A DNA stretch of 37,160 nt from assembly GCA_910584665.1 (NCBI GenBank), contig CAJUBL010000025.1:1-37160 (forward strand). The letters are read 5' to 3'. This DNA comes from an uncultured Muribaculaceae bacterium. GTDB lineage: Bacteria; Bacteroidota; Bacteroidia; Bacteroidales; Muribaculaceae. The position numbers were made by a program, and so were the translations under genes. The notes under the pieces were generated by a model, which made no database searches, had not been told where the DNA came from, and saw only the letters and a program-made list of their open reading frames with translations. Below, one piece after another: positions 1 to 7,728 of this stretch (positions within the stretch are counted from its first letter, which is position 1; the number at the start of each line of letters is the position of its first letter).

Positions 1-1
1 A

Positions 2-274
2 ATACTAAGCGTTGTGGCTGCTATGATTATTTTGGCATATGCGGGGAATAAAGTGGAAGGTATGGCACTTGCAAAAGAATCTGCTTTAGTTATGGTAGGC
101 TTAATAATACCTTTTGTCATTACAGATAGTACCCAATATGTATTTTCCTTTCTCCCTTCTTTTTGGATAGGCAAGTTTCTGATAAGCAACAATTATTGGT
201 TTATTCTACCAGCCATCTTTCTTTCCGGAGAACTGATTTGCATATTATATAATAGGTATAGCACAAAAATATAG
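2..274 (+). CDS. ABC-2 type transporter permease, 3' fragment
   Basis: The reading frame is open from the window edge, so only the last ~90 residues are present and the true start lies outside. The fragment has two or three hydrophobic helices: one near LAYAGNKVEGMALAK, one in ALVMVGLIIPFVI and one in WFILPAIFLSGELICIL. It ends in a short basic tail. The pattern with SFLPSFWIGK followed by a last helix and a Tyr/Arg tail resembles the C-terminus of ABC-2 permeases of the kind annotated as fluoroquinolone-export permeases. That is recall of a family pattern and not a search result. The DNA is clearly more AT-rich than the genes that follow. Other multi-helix membrane proteins cannot be excluded. 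Confidence 0.4.
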   Translation: MLSVVAAMIILAYAGNKVEGMALAKESALVMVGLIIPFVITDSTQYVFSFLPSFWIGKFLISNNYWFILPAIFLSGELICILYNRYSTKI

Positions 275-508
275 TTTCTCCTAAAATTGGTACTATTAAT
301 GCCGAATATATAAAAATATATCCCCTAAATAAGCATATTGAATTTACGATCATACGAATTATAGTAAAACAGAAATATATTACAAAAATTCAAATGTATA
401 ATCACTTGAATTTCATTAGTGATAGGTCCCCCTTTTCGCAAATCAATTTTGTTTGACTATAATAATGTTCACTATCTAAAAACTCTGCTTCTGAATGAGT
501 TATTGAAA
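275..508. other. AT-rich intergenic stretch
   Basis: No gene with convincing protein-like content was seen. The stretch is strongly AT-rich. A GTG-started extension of the following ORF could reach back to 419, but it has no recognisable ribosome binding site. Confidence 0.4.
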
Positions 509-730
509 ATGAAGTTTCTTAAGCGATTGTCTAAAACTTCACAAGAAGTTACTAACACAGAGATGCAAGATGCTTATGGAGAATTTGTCACGCACATAGT
601 AGCAATTCAGAAGATTATTCCTATATCTCTCGGATGCAACCTGCAAACCGTGAATGAGAAGCTGAACGAGATGGAAGAATATCGGGAAGTGTTACAAGAG
701 GCAGAGTACAGCGGCGGAATGCGGCGTTAG
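509..730 (+). CDS. small hypothetical protein
   Basis: This ORF encodes 73 residues from the ATG at 509; a GTG-started version from 419 would give 103. It is charged and probably helical, with a Glu-rich stretch (LNEMEEYREVLQEAE) near the C-terminus, and has no signal peptide or membrane segment. It is followed within 20 bp by a strong terminator hairpin, which supports it being the end of a real transcription unit. I do not recognise the family. The ATG at 509 was preferred because the upstream residues look less protein-like, but the start is uncertain. Confidence 0.4.
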   Translation: MKFLKRLSKTSQEVTNTEMQDAYGEFVTHIVAIQKIIPISLGCNLQTVNEKLNEMEEYREVLQEAEYSGGMRR

Positions 731-749
731 AGGGCAATGTATAAGCGAT

Positions 750-785
750 GTGGAGCGGACTGTGAAAAGTCTGCTCCACGTTTTT
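750..785 (+). terminator. intrinsic terminator, plus strand
   Basis: The arms at 750-761 and 768-779 form a 12-bp stem with one G-U pair and a 6-nt loop. A T5 tract follows at 781-785. It sits 19 bp after the stop codon at 730. Confidence 0.75.
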
Positions 786-787
786 AT

Positions 788-821
788 AGCCTGCACCGAT
801 GCCATAGACACGATGCAGGCT
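788..821 (-). terminator. possible hairpin terminator, minus strand
   Basis: The arms at 788-798 and 811-821 pair over 11 positions with one mismatch, 8 bp after the end of the minus-strand gene 829-1203. There is no clean U tract on that strand, so its role as a terminator is uncertain. Confidence 0.35.
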
Positions 822-828
822 GTTCATA

Positions 829-1203
829 CTATTGGTTCAATAAGCCGTCAATCATAGACTGTAGGTCTGACAGGTCACAATATTGATTCCGTCCGCCGGT
901 GTAATCCTTTGCGTGCTTGGCTGTCCGTATAAGGAACGAACCGAGTTCGATTCTTACACCGCTGCCCATTCGGGAGAGGGTGGATGAATGACTGATATAA
1001 ACGAATTTGCCATTACGTTCAACAAAACAAGAGGTGTCGTAATGTCCTTTTGAATTGGATACTGTCGTTGCATCAACGGCTTTTGCATATTTGGAAATCT
1101 CACGTACCAAAGCGGTTTGGAAATTGCGGTATTCCTTTGAAACATAACCGCCTGCATCCGCAAGGACGGAAGATTGCCATTTGGTATAAAAATTCTGTGC
1201 CAT
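829..1203 (-). CDS. hypothetical protein of a mobile element
   Basis: The protein has 124 residues if it starts at the Met of MAQNFYTKWQ. An upstream in-frame Met at 1254 gives 141 residues, but its extension (KITYIINNKIN) looks like translated AT-rich leader. It is soluble and basic, with no signal peptide, no helix-turn-helix I can identify and no enzyme motif. It is the last of three closely spaced minus-strand genes (1941 to 829) and is followed by a hairpin. I recognise the general type as a conserved small protein of Bacteroides mobile elements, with no assigned function. Confidence 0.6.
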   Translation of the reverse strand: MAQNFYTKWQSSVLADAGGYVSKEYRNFQTALVREISKYAKAVDATTVSNSKGHYDTSCFVERNGKFVYISHSSTLSRMGSGVRIELGSFLIRTAKHAKDYTGGRNQYCDLSDLQSMIDGLLNQ

Positions 1204-1213
1204 ATTGATTTTA

Positions 1214-1468
1214 TTATTGATTATGTAAGTAATTTTTCCACTTCTCGCCGTCAATGGTCAGCTTTTTCAATTCCCAATCATATTCCACTTCCGGCATATT
1301 GGTATAAGGGAAATGAACGGTATAGCCTATCTGTCCGTAAGAGCAATGCAGAGGGGTAACACAAATCTCCCAACCGAAATAAAGTTGCGGTGTGCAGTAT
1401 TTCCGCCAGTTGAAACGACCTGCGGCAATATTGCCGCAAAGTCGTTTGAGTATGCCGTTTGTTGTCAT
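1214..1468 (-). CDS. hypothetical protein
   Basis: This is an 84-residue protein starting at the ATG that overlaps the TGA of the upstream gene in an ATGA arrangement (1465-1468), with a GGAGGTG ribosome binding site just before it. That overlap decides the start against the longer 90-residue option. The sequence is rich in Trp, Tyr and Cys and ends in a Lys/Trp-rich tail (IDGEKWKNYL). No domain was recognised. The tight coupling with the gene at 1465-1941 suggests the two products are made together. Confidence 0.6.
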   Translation of the reverse strand: MTTNGILKRLCGNIAAGRFNWRKYCTPQLYFGWEICVTPLHCSYGQIGYTVHFPYTNMPEVEYDWELKKLTIDGEKWKNYLHNQ

Positions 1469-1941
1469 TCCGCACCTCCTTTGCATAGAATTGTGAGTTG
1501 GTTCGGACGGTCAGGAAACCAATAGGCATCACTGTCTATATACACGCATCTGCCGCCATTCCAAGGCTTTCTGAAAGCCAACACCTCTTTGGGGCCGAAT
1601 ACCACTCCGTAATCATTCGTGAACGCCACCATATCGCCAACAGCCAAATCATTGTCTGTTTCCATCACCTCTGAAAGCCGGTTGAAAAACTCCATGCCTT
1701 CAGCTTCCCGTTCCGCTCTCCATTTCCGGAACTCCTCTTTGTGACTTCTCGGTGTGGGTATCGGTGCTAATTCCGATGCAAATACCTCTGCTTCCGAAAC
1801 ACCGCTTGAAATCAGAATAATGCTGTCACTATCCACTTCTTCAGGTGCGGAAATCACTTTATACTCTCCGTCAGACTTGCCATTGTCGGGGTCATTCCAA
1901 TAAAGGAGATTGCCTTGCTTGATAAAATCGAATTTTCCCAT
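1465..1941 (-). CDS. hypothetical acidic protein
   Basis: This is a 158-residue soluble acidic protein beginning MGKFDFIKQGNLLYW. The N-terminal ~50 residues and the C-terminal ~60 residues (VGDMVAFTNDYGVVFGPKEV and a following Trp/Tyr-rich part) both look like small beta-barrel or SH3-like modules. A charged helical linker joins them (residues ~65-95, EEFRKWRAEREAEG). This is a structural guess. It is the first gene of the 1941-829 cluster, translationally coupled to the next gene. No enzymatic motif was found. Confidence 0.65.
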   Translation of the reverse strand: MGKFDFIKQGNLLYWNDPDNGKSDGEYKVISAPEEVDSDSIILISSGVSEAEVFASELAPIPTPRSHKEEFRKWRAEREAEGMEFFNRLSEVMETDNDLAVGDMVAFTNDYGVVFGPKEVLAFRKPWNGGRCVYIDSDAYWFPDRPNQLTILCKGGAE

Positions 1942-2142
1942 TGTCTTTTGATTATTGATTTTTTATTTTCCCTTTTATCGAAGCTCTTTCGGCTTCCTTG
2001 TCGGGATTGATTTTTATGCTGAATCAACAGTGAGAAAAGGGCGAATAAGACAAATAAACAGCGGACTGATTCTACGGAATACCCAAATCTGCGATTTGCG
2101 GAAGGCTGTCGGAGAATCCGGAGGCTGTTAGCGATAGCGGTA

Positions 2143-2172
2143 TTTGGCAATCGACCGAACACTGTACCTTTG
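2143..2172 (+). promoter_or_regulatory. Bacteroidetes-type promoter, antisense to the ompA end
   Basis: A -33 TTTG at 2143-2146 and a -7 TACCTTTG at 2165-2172 are separated by 18 bp. No convincing plus-strand gene follows; the predicted RNA would run into the terminator and the antisense strand of the OmpA-family gene. Confidence 0.45.
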
Positions 2173-2234
2173 CATATAAAATCTCACCGGACAAGAATAG
2201 CCGATACGGCGATTTGTGGAATAGCAAGGAACAT

Positions 2235-2268
2235 AAAAAAAGAGTGTCATTCCGCAGAACGACACTCT
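2235..2268 (-). terminator. terminator of the mob/ompA operon
   Basis: The arms AGAGTGTC (2241-2248) and GACACTCT (2261-2268) form a perfect 8-bp stem. On the minus strand it is followed by a run of T (A-run at 2235-2241). It lies about 30 bp after the stop of the OmpA-family gene. Confidence 0.75.
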
Positions 2269-2297
2269 GGCTATTTATAACAGTTAATACAAAAGGT

Positions 2298-3710
2298 CTA
2301 TTCCCCCTCGGTGAAAAACAGCTCCACTTTCGTGTGTCGGTTGGCTTCAACCGGTACATGGTCGGCTATTCCGCCTCTGCTCACCTTGATGATTCGTTCG
2401 ACCGGCATACCGCGTCGTCCTAATTCCGCAACGATATAGTCTGCTCTCGACGTACTCAATGAATTATTGAGAACCGGAGTCCCCGTTGAATTGTCTGCCG
2501 CACCCGTTACTCTTATGGACAATCCGTATTTGTTCGCCACACGAGCCAGTTCATCGAGATTAAGCATCTGCGAGGCATCCGTCAAATGAACCGTATTCAG
2601 GTTGAAAAAGAAATAAACAGGCGAGCCGATACATTCTCCGACTTGCATGAGTTTCATATCTTCCGAACCGTTTATGGCCAATTCTTCAGGTGAGCGGTCA
2701 TTATTGACAAATCGGGTATTTGTCGAATCAAGCGGGGAAATACCGTTCCAGTGTCGATTTCTCATTCTTGCCATAAGTGAGTTCAGCCCGCTGTAATTAT
2801 TCGTAGGATAACCTTGATGCTCGCCAATGCTGTCTTCCGTGATAAGACTGCCGTATTTGTCGAGCAGTCCCTCAATTTCTAAAATCTTCTTCAATTCAAT
2901 AAATGTCCGACGGTTCCGGTCGTTCAAGTCTGCATAACGCTTGTTTTCTTTCGACAGAAAGTTGGCATAATCCACGAGCCATTCGTTCTGACGCGCGTAA
3001 GGCGTTACATCCACCGCACGTTTCCAGCCAATCTTTCCGAGGTGAAATGTGAAGCCGGCTGTCAGCGACAGCATGTGATCACCGAGACGGTTCGGGTGTC
3101 CGTAGCCGTCGAAGTCCTGAAAGGTGGTAGTGCCGGAGAGTTCCAGCATAGCACTTACCCGTCCGGAAATACGGTATTGTCCTTGCACCCCGTATGAGAT
3201 AGCCAATGGGTTATGCCCATTCGTGGCATTATGCAGGAGTCCGATTCCGGCAAAAGGTGCGAGATTCCAGCGCACTTGATCTTGCCGGGCATACCTGCGG
3301 CCGAGTACATTCCATAGCAAATCCGCATGGATATGGTGGTAGTCCTGAGTGGACAATGCACCATCCTTGAACCGCAAACCGCTGTAGTTGATACGCGCAC
3401 CGACCGATGGCGTGAACCATTTGCCGACGGCAAGGCTGTACGAGGGTTTCAGGCGTCCGAAAAGGTCTTCACAACCGAGTGGCGTACCGAGAAATGCGGT
3501 CGCACCTCCGGCAATGCTGACAAACCAGTTGCCGGTACGGGACATCGGAAGAACCACTCCGTCGAGATAGACGGGTTGCGTCGGTTGAAGTTCCTCCGTG
3601 ATATTATAGAATGACGGAGGTTGGACAGTATCTCCCTGTACGGAATGTACACCTGCGTGTGCCTGAAACGAGCAGAGCACAGCGAAAATAAGAATGAATT
3701 GTTTCGTCAT
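2298..3710 (-). CDS. OmpA-family outer membrane protein (element-borne)
   Basis: This 470-residue protein begins with a signal peptide (MTKQFILIFAVLCSFQAHAG). Residues ~60-225 look like an eight-stranded outer-membrane barrel, with phrases such as VGKWFTPSVGARINYSG and a last strand LTAGFTFHLGK. A helical linker (~245-300) follows. The C-terminal ~105 residues are an OmpA peptidoglycan-binding domain, with FFFNLNT, GAADNSTGT, the conserved LSTSRAD Arg and NRHTKVELFF. The usual GHTD motif reads GAAD, but the Asp and Arg that hold diaminopimelate are present. It is the last gene of the relaxase run, 53 bp after the relaxase stop, and is followed by a terminator. It shares its layout with the chromosomal protein at 17850-18977. 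Its role in transfer or envelope anchoring is inferred only. Confidence 0.85.
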   Translation of the reverse strand: MTKQFILIFAVLCSFQAHAGVHSVQGDTVQPPSFYNITEELQPTQPVYLDGVVLPMSRTGNWFVSIAGGATAFLGTPLGCEDLFGRLKPSYSLAVGKWFTPSVGARINYSGLRFKDGALSTQDYHHIHADLLWNVLGRRYARQDQVRWNLAPFAGIGLLHNATNGHNPLAISYGVQGQYRISGRVSAMLELSGTTTFQDFDGYGHPNRLGDHMLSLTAGFTFHLGKIGWKRAVDVTPYARQNEWLVDYANFLSKENKRYADLNDRNRRTFIELKKILEIEGLLDKYGSLITEDSIGEHQGYPTNNYSGLNSLMARMRNRHWNGISPLDSTNTRFVNNDRSPEELAINGSEDMKLMQVGECIGSPVYFFFNLNTVHLTDASQMLNLDELARVANKYGLSIRVTGAADNSTGTPVLNNSLSTSRADYIVAELGRRGMPVERIIKVSRGGIADHVPVEANRHTKVELFFTEGE

Positions 3711-3763
3711 ATTCCAATGATTTTATTCGTTATACTTTTGATTTATCATAAGATGCGTGCCAC

Positions 3764-5221
3764 TTACCGTTTGGGCTTTTTGCCGATGGCCGGACGCATC
3801 ATACGGCTCGCCATCCTCATGCAGCGGAGTGCCCATGCACGGTTGTCCTCGTCCTCGTCACGTCCCCATTTCAGGTCGCTTTTACTGCCTCCGCCGCCAC
3901 GAGTTTCGGCAAACGTGGTGGCATCTTCGACCATTCCGAGGAACAACATCGTTGCACAGTGCATTATGTCTGCGCCCCGTTCCGCGATAGATTGAACGAG
4001 TGAGCCATCGAATAGCTGCCGTTCCGACACATCCATTTGTGCCGATACATTCCGGTATTCATTGACCACACTTTCCAACAATACGTCTTTGAGCAGGGTG
4101 TCCACTTTGGAGTGAACATCACGTGAATACTTGTAGGCTTCTTCCTTGAGTTCTTCGGTACGATCCTTAATGGCATCCATGTTCTCTTTGAGGTCGGTCA
4201 GTTGCCGGTCAGCGGCCTGTAGCTTCTGTTGTTTGTCTGCCAGTTGTTTGTTGATGCCTACCAACTCTTTTTCCAACGTTTGAATCCGGATTGCCAACTC
4301 TGCCGCATTACCGCTATTCGCTTTCAAATCCCGTTCGGCTGCCGACAGCAGAGCCTCTTTTTCCGCTTTTGACTTTTCAAGGTTATCGACCATTGTCGTA
4401 AGTCCTTTGACCCTGCGCTCTGCCAGACGGATGTCCGATTGAAGTTCGGAGAGTGCCTTCCGGTGACGGTCGATATTTTCCTCGATGGTCGTACACTCCT
4501 CGGAGAGCATACGGCGATACTCTTCGGTTGTCCTGTGGCGTGCGCCCGTTTCGGATATGCTCGTTCCTCTCGACATTCCCCACTTGGTATTGACTTCGGC
4601 GAAAAAGTCGGTATGGAGTTGTTTCATTCTCGCACTATATTCAAACTTGTCCTTTCCGGCGAATATTTCCTTGTACGCAAAACGGCCATCCTTGATTGGC
4701 AGAAGCGTACAATGCACGTGCGGATTCAACTCGTCCAGATGTACAATGAATGCGGCGATATTCTGCTCACCGTACTTGCCACTAACGAATGAGTACACGT
4801 CCTTTGCCCAACGTTCGATTTCACCCTCCCTCCTGATGTGTGTGTTGTACGCACCTTCTTCAAAGTCCACCTGCTGCGTACCGAATGCGAGTTCGTGCAT
4901 CCGTTTACGAGATCCGCCGAAAATGATATTTACCACCGTGCGGAACTTCGGTTCAGCCAATCCTTCGTTGGGGTCTTTGATTCCGCGACGGCTCAATATG
5001 TCTGCCATCCGTTCCGGGATGTTGCGGGTCGTGTCGATGGGACGTATCTTGCCTCCGGGTACAATCTCGAAGTTCAGGTGTTTGCGCGTGGGGTCGTAGT
5101 TGCCTTTGCTCATGGCGTATTTCTCCGCACGTTCGCTACGATCACGCAGATGTTCGTTGCTTTGGGCGGCGGTGATGCCTTTCGACACATGCACATCGAG
5201 CACTTGTTTCTGATTTGTCAT
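3764..5221 (-). CDS. MobV-family relaxase (Mob/Pre)
   Basis: This is a 485-residue relaxase that would nick oriT and lead the strand during mobilization. Signature residues, counted from the Met at 5221, are EHLRDRSE near 23-30, the NYDPTRKHLNFEIV block near 41-54, and the metal-binding HLDELNPHVH at 161-170 (HxDExxPHxH of MobV). Residues ~245-390 are a long coiled coil, common in this family. The C-terminal tail is Gly/Ser- and then Arg/Lys-rich. An upstream in-frame ATG at 5281 would add 20 residues that look like leader. No catalytic Tyr assignment is attempted; MobV enzymes can use His. It follows a 220-bp structured gap (oriT candidate) and precedes the OmpA-family gene. No conjugation machinery is seen, so transfer would need a helper element. 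Confidence 0.9.
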   Translation of the reverse strand: MTNQKQVLDVHVSKGITAAQSNEHLRDRSERAEKYAMSKGNYDPTRKHLNFEIVPGGKIRPIDTTRNIPERMADILSRRGIKDPNEGLAEPKFRTVVNIIFGGSRKRMHELAFGTQQVDFEEGAYNTHIRREGEIERWAKDVYSFVSGKYGEQNIAAFIVHLDELNPHVHCTLLPIKDGRFAYKEIFAGKDKFEYSARMKQLHTDFFAEVNTKWGMSRGTSISETGARHRTTEEYRRMLSEECTTIEENIDRHRKALSELQSDIRLAERRVKGLTTMVDNLEKSKAEKEALLSAAERDLKANSGNAAELAIRIQTLEKELVGINKQLADKQQKLQAADRQLTDLKENMDAIKDRTEELKEEAYKYSRDVHSKVDTLLKDVLLESVVNEYRNVSAQMDVSERQLFDGSLVQSIAERGADIMHCATMLFLGMVEDATTFAETRGGGGSKSDLKWGRDEDEDNRAWALRCMRMASRMMRPAIGKKPKR

Positions 5222-5440
5222 ACTGTTTCTTTGTTGTTGCGGACAATCCGCCGTGTCCCAGCTTGCTGCTTGTATGGACACTGTTCCCGCCGATGAATGT
5301 CGGTCGGGGTATTAGGCTCCCCCTTCCCTTTGTTTCGTGGCATACGGGCAAGCCCGTGTGTCTCCTATAACCGGCAGGATACCTGTAACGGGACAGAGGC
5401 GGATTGTTCGAGGTTATACAATCTGTTTCCGGTTCCCGAT
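5222..5440. other. candidate oriT region upstream of the relaxase
   Basis: This 219-bp gap lies in an otherwise overlapping gene run. It holds a perfect inverted repeat ACGGGC-AA-GCCCGT at 5344-5357, a short CAGG/CCTG hairpin at 5375-5385 and a G-run/C-run pair around 5305-5330. MobV oriT sites normally lie just upstream of the relaxase gene and carry such repeats. The nick site cannot be assigned from sequence alone. Confidence 0.5.
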
Positions 5441-6286
5441 TTAATCCGCTGGCTCCTGTGTCCTTGCCAAAAGCGATAAAAAGGGTTTGCGAAGCGATTT
5501 GAGGCGTTCTTTGTCATCGTCCGTGTCGAAGGTCGTCTCACACGCTTCGGTATCGAGAATCAGCTCCGCAAGCTCTTTGGATGCCTCGATGAAGGATACC
5601 CATTCTTCATCGAGGTCATGACGAAAGAACTCAATGAGCGGCGAGCTGTCATCGAATCTCGATTTCCACAATACTCGTTGCAAGGCTGCGTGGGCAATAC
5701 ATCCCAAGGCGGTCTTACGAATTTCCTCTTCCTGTTTACCGGCGTGTGCCGATGCCGTGTCGATATGACTGTCCGGACAGTGACGGCTCTCGTATCCGGT
5801 CATTCCGGTCATCGCCTGATGGACGACCTGACCGCAGAGGTTGCCGACATCCGCAGAGGTCGTTTTGCCAACTATCCAATCGGACAATACCTCTTGCAGT
5901 TGTATGGCAAAGTCCGGCTGTCGCTGTACAACGAATGTGGCCGAAGACTGACCGGATTGCACGGGCATGGTGATGACTATGCTCTTTGCGAGCCTGGTGC
6001 GTTTTAATTGTCCGAACGCCTCCAATGTTTCCAGAAACGAGCGGACAGTGGCACGATGCCAATGCCACTCCGTCGCAAGGTCGGAAATGGTCACATGACA
6101 CTGGCAAGGCTGAAGGTCGTAGTCCTGTTTCCTTAGAAAAGGGGAAATAAAACCTGCCAGCGATTTGTCCAGCAGGTCACAATAGGCTTCCGTCCGTGTC
6201 TTTCGTTCGCCGACTTTTTCTTTAAGGTAGTCGAATACCTTTGCGTCCGCCACTATGACGGCAGGGATTTCTTGCTTATTTTTCAT
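5441..6286 (-). CDS. putative winged-helix DNA-binding protein
   Basis: This is a 281-residue soluble protein from the Met of MKNKQEIPAVIVAD; an upstream Met at 6346 adds 20 residues of poor quality. Residues ~5-50 (KVFDYLKEKVGERKTRTEAYCDLL) and ~65-110 (CHVTISDLATEWHWHRATVRSFLETLEAFGQL) resemble the tandem winged-helix arrangement of replication-initiation or transcription-control proteins. The second block looks like a recognition helix followed by a wing. The C-terminal ~100 residues are acidic and helical. It overlaps the upstream gene by 11 bp and sits just before the candidate oriT and relaxase. It could be a mobilization accessory factor, a replication protein or a regulator; the sequence does not decide. 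Confidence 0.65.
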   Translation of the reverse strand: MKNKQEIPAVIVADAKVFDYLKEKVGERKTRTEAYCDLLDKSLAGFISPFLRKQDYDLQPCQCHVTISDLATEWHWHRATVRSFLETLEAFGQLKRTRLAKSIVITMPVQSGQSSATFVVQRQPDFAIQLQEVLSDWIVGKTTSADVGNLCGQVVHQAMTGMTGYESRHCPDSHIDTASAHAGKQEEEIRKTALGCIAHAALQRVLWKSRFDDSSPLIEFFRHDLDEEWVSFIEASKELAELILDTEACETTFDTDDDKERLKSLRKPFLSLLARTQEPAD

Positions 6287-6866
6287 TATCGTACTGTTTT
6301 TGATGATTGTTATTTTGCGGATGAATCGGACTGCCGTTATCCGCATTATGCGGCAACCCTGCGTGATGATTATCGTAATATGATTCGGACAGTGTTTGAG
6401 AATGCTTCACCCATTCGGTACGTTTTTCTGCGTCCTTGCATTCGGACATGACCCGAACAGAGGGATAGAACAGGGCAGCCAAAAGAAGAAAGGCGACAGT
6501 TACCGACAGCGTGTACAAATGCGGTACGAATCCGATGACCACTGCGGCCAATGCAAGGATGACAAATGCACGAGGGCAATCTTGCAACTTGCGGAACCAG
6601 TTATCCGTCCGCTTGAATGAGAACATGGCGGAACAGATTCCGGTAGATAGCAGGATGCCAAATTCGCCGATATGACCGCACGCATATACATAGTGAAAAA
6701 GGAGCAGGCATATCAACCCAATTTGCGCATAGAGCTTGCGAGCCTTGTCGCTTCGTGCCATTGCCATGTAAAAGACTGCCATGCACCGTTTGTTGCTCTT
6801 GTACAATGTCAGCGACACCGCAAAGGGTATAGCACAGAAAACGAGTTGCAGGATATTCAGTAACAT
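6276..6866 (-). CDS. multi-pass membrane protein
   Basis: This 196-residue protein has about five hydrophobic segments: residues 1-22, 46-64, 66-82, 100-117 and 119-135. A hydrophilic tail of ~60 residues follows, rich in His, Asn and Gln. No transporter or enzyme motif was recognised. It overlaps both neighbours (10 bp upstream, 11 bp downstream), so it is co-translated with them. In a mobilizable element a coupling or entry-exclusion role is possible, but there is no Walker motif and no family match to support either. Confidence 0.65.
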   Translation of the reverse strand: MLLNILQLVFCAIPFAVSLTLYKSNKRCMAVFYMAMARSDKARKLYAQIGLICLLLFHYVYACGHIGEFGILLSTGICSAMFSFKRTDNWFRKLQDCPRAFVILALAAVVIGFVPHLYTLSVTVAFLLLAALFYPSVRVMSECKDAEKRTEWVKHSQTLSESYYDNHHAGLPHNADNGSPIHPQNNNHQKQYDNEK

Positions 6867-7258
6867 AGGTAGTATGGTTTATCTGGTATGTGAATGGGAC
6901 GCACCATGAGTTCCAATTGGACAGTGCCATAAGTCGCCAACCGGATAATGGTTTCGGCATCTGCCGCAGAAAGGTACATCGCCGCCTTTTTGATGCGTTG
7001 TTTGAATTGGGGGTTCTGCTTGCGATAAGTTGCCAACGCCTTGTCCAGTTCATGCTCCGGAATATGCCATACTGTCCCTTCGGCATATTCACCTTGCGTT
7101 TTGAATGCACGCAACACCAGCGTGCGGGAAACGAGGTAGTCAGTCCTGTCGGTTCTCGAAATGATATTCTCCTTGTAAAGATTGTCATCGGCAACCTCTA
7201 TCCACGTCCGGTAGGCGTTGATGCAATAGACCATTTGTCGGTACAGCGTGTTCCTCAT
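6857..7258 (-). CDS. hypothetical protein
   Basis: This 133-residue soluble basic protein is likely mostly helical (MVYCINAYRTWIEVADDNLY, and a Lys-rich HELDKALATYRKQNPQFKQR). No motif or family was recognised. Its ATG overlaps the stop of the upstream gene in an ATGA arrangement (7255-7258), and its end overlaps the membrane-protein gene by 10 bp. It is therefore part of the same transcript. Confidence 0.6.
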   Translation of the reverse strand: MRNTLYRQMVYCINAYRTWIEVADDNLYKENIISRTDRTDYLVSRTLVLRAFKTQGEYAEGTVWHIPEHELDKALATYRKQNPQFKQRIKKAAMYLSAADAETIIRLATYGTVQLELMVRPIHIPDKPYYLCY

Positions 7259-7707
7259 ATAAAATTCATCAGCACATCGGCCTTGTCTTTTTTATACTTC
7301 AAGAACCCGCCTTTGGAATGGAGTTCCAAATCGAGGCACAAGTCTCCATACATCTGTTCCAAAGAATCATAAATCGTGACGATGATGCTGTTTACCTTGC
7401 CCTCGGTATCCGTCTTGGCGTTCATCTTGAACATCTGCCCGAAAGCCGGATTCGAGTACGCGCAGGTGCTATGCCCGAATTTCTCGGAGCGCATAGGGAT
7501 GTGGTGATAGAGCGTTATCAGCTCCATATCGTCCTCGAACATATCCATCACCTCGTCCAAATCATAAGGATTGCGTAACGGAAACGTAAGCAGTACATAG
7601 TCACCATAGAACTGCGGTTCCTCCATAGTCGTCACATCGAGCAACTGGGGCAGTTGCAAGGGAACGAACGTCATGAAGTCATCATAGAAGTGTCGTAACA
7701 TAATCAT
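7255..7707 (-). CDS. hypothetical acidic protein
   Basis: This is a 150-residue protein with an acidic middle (VMDMFEDDMELI) and a Lys-rich C-terminus (GGFLKYKKDKADVLM). It has no signal peptide or membrane segment. The start could be the Met at 7707 or the second Met two codons later. It begins 21 bp after the lipoprotein gene and overlaps the next gene by 4 bp. I do not recognise the family. The predicted mix of strands and helices suggests a compact single domain. Confidence 0.6.
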   Translation of the reverse strand: MIMLRHFYDDFMTFVPLQLPQLLDVTTMEEPQFYGDYVLLTFPLRNPYDLDEVMDMFEDDMELITLYHHIPMRSEKFGHSTCAYSNPAFGQMFKMNAKTDTEGKVNSIIVTIYDSLEQMYGDLCLDLELHSKGGFLKYKKDKADVLMNFI

Positions 7708-7728
7708 ATTGTTTTTCGTGTTATATCG

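Noticed and set aside
4485..5099. 204-residue plus-strand ORF inside the relaxase gene
   Set aside because: It is antisense to a clear MobV gene, has no ribosome binding site, and its Ser/Arg/Cys-rich composition is typical of a reverse-frame shadow.
5441..6286. Replication initiator protein
   Set aside because: The helix-turn-helix pattern is compatible, but no iterons or origin features lie beside it and the family was not recognised, so only a DNA-binding role is proposed.
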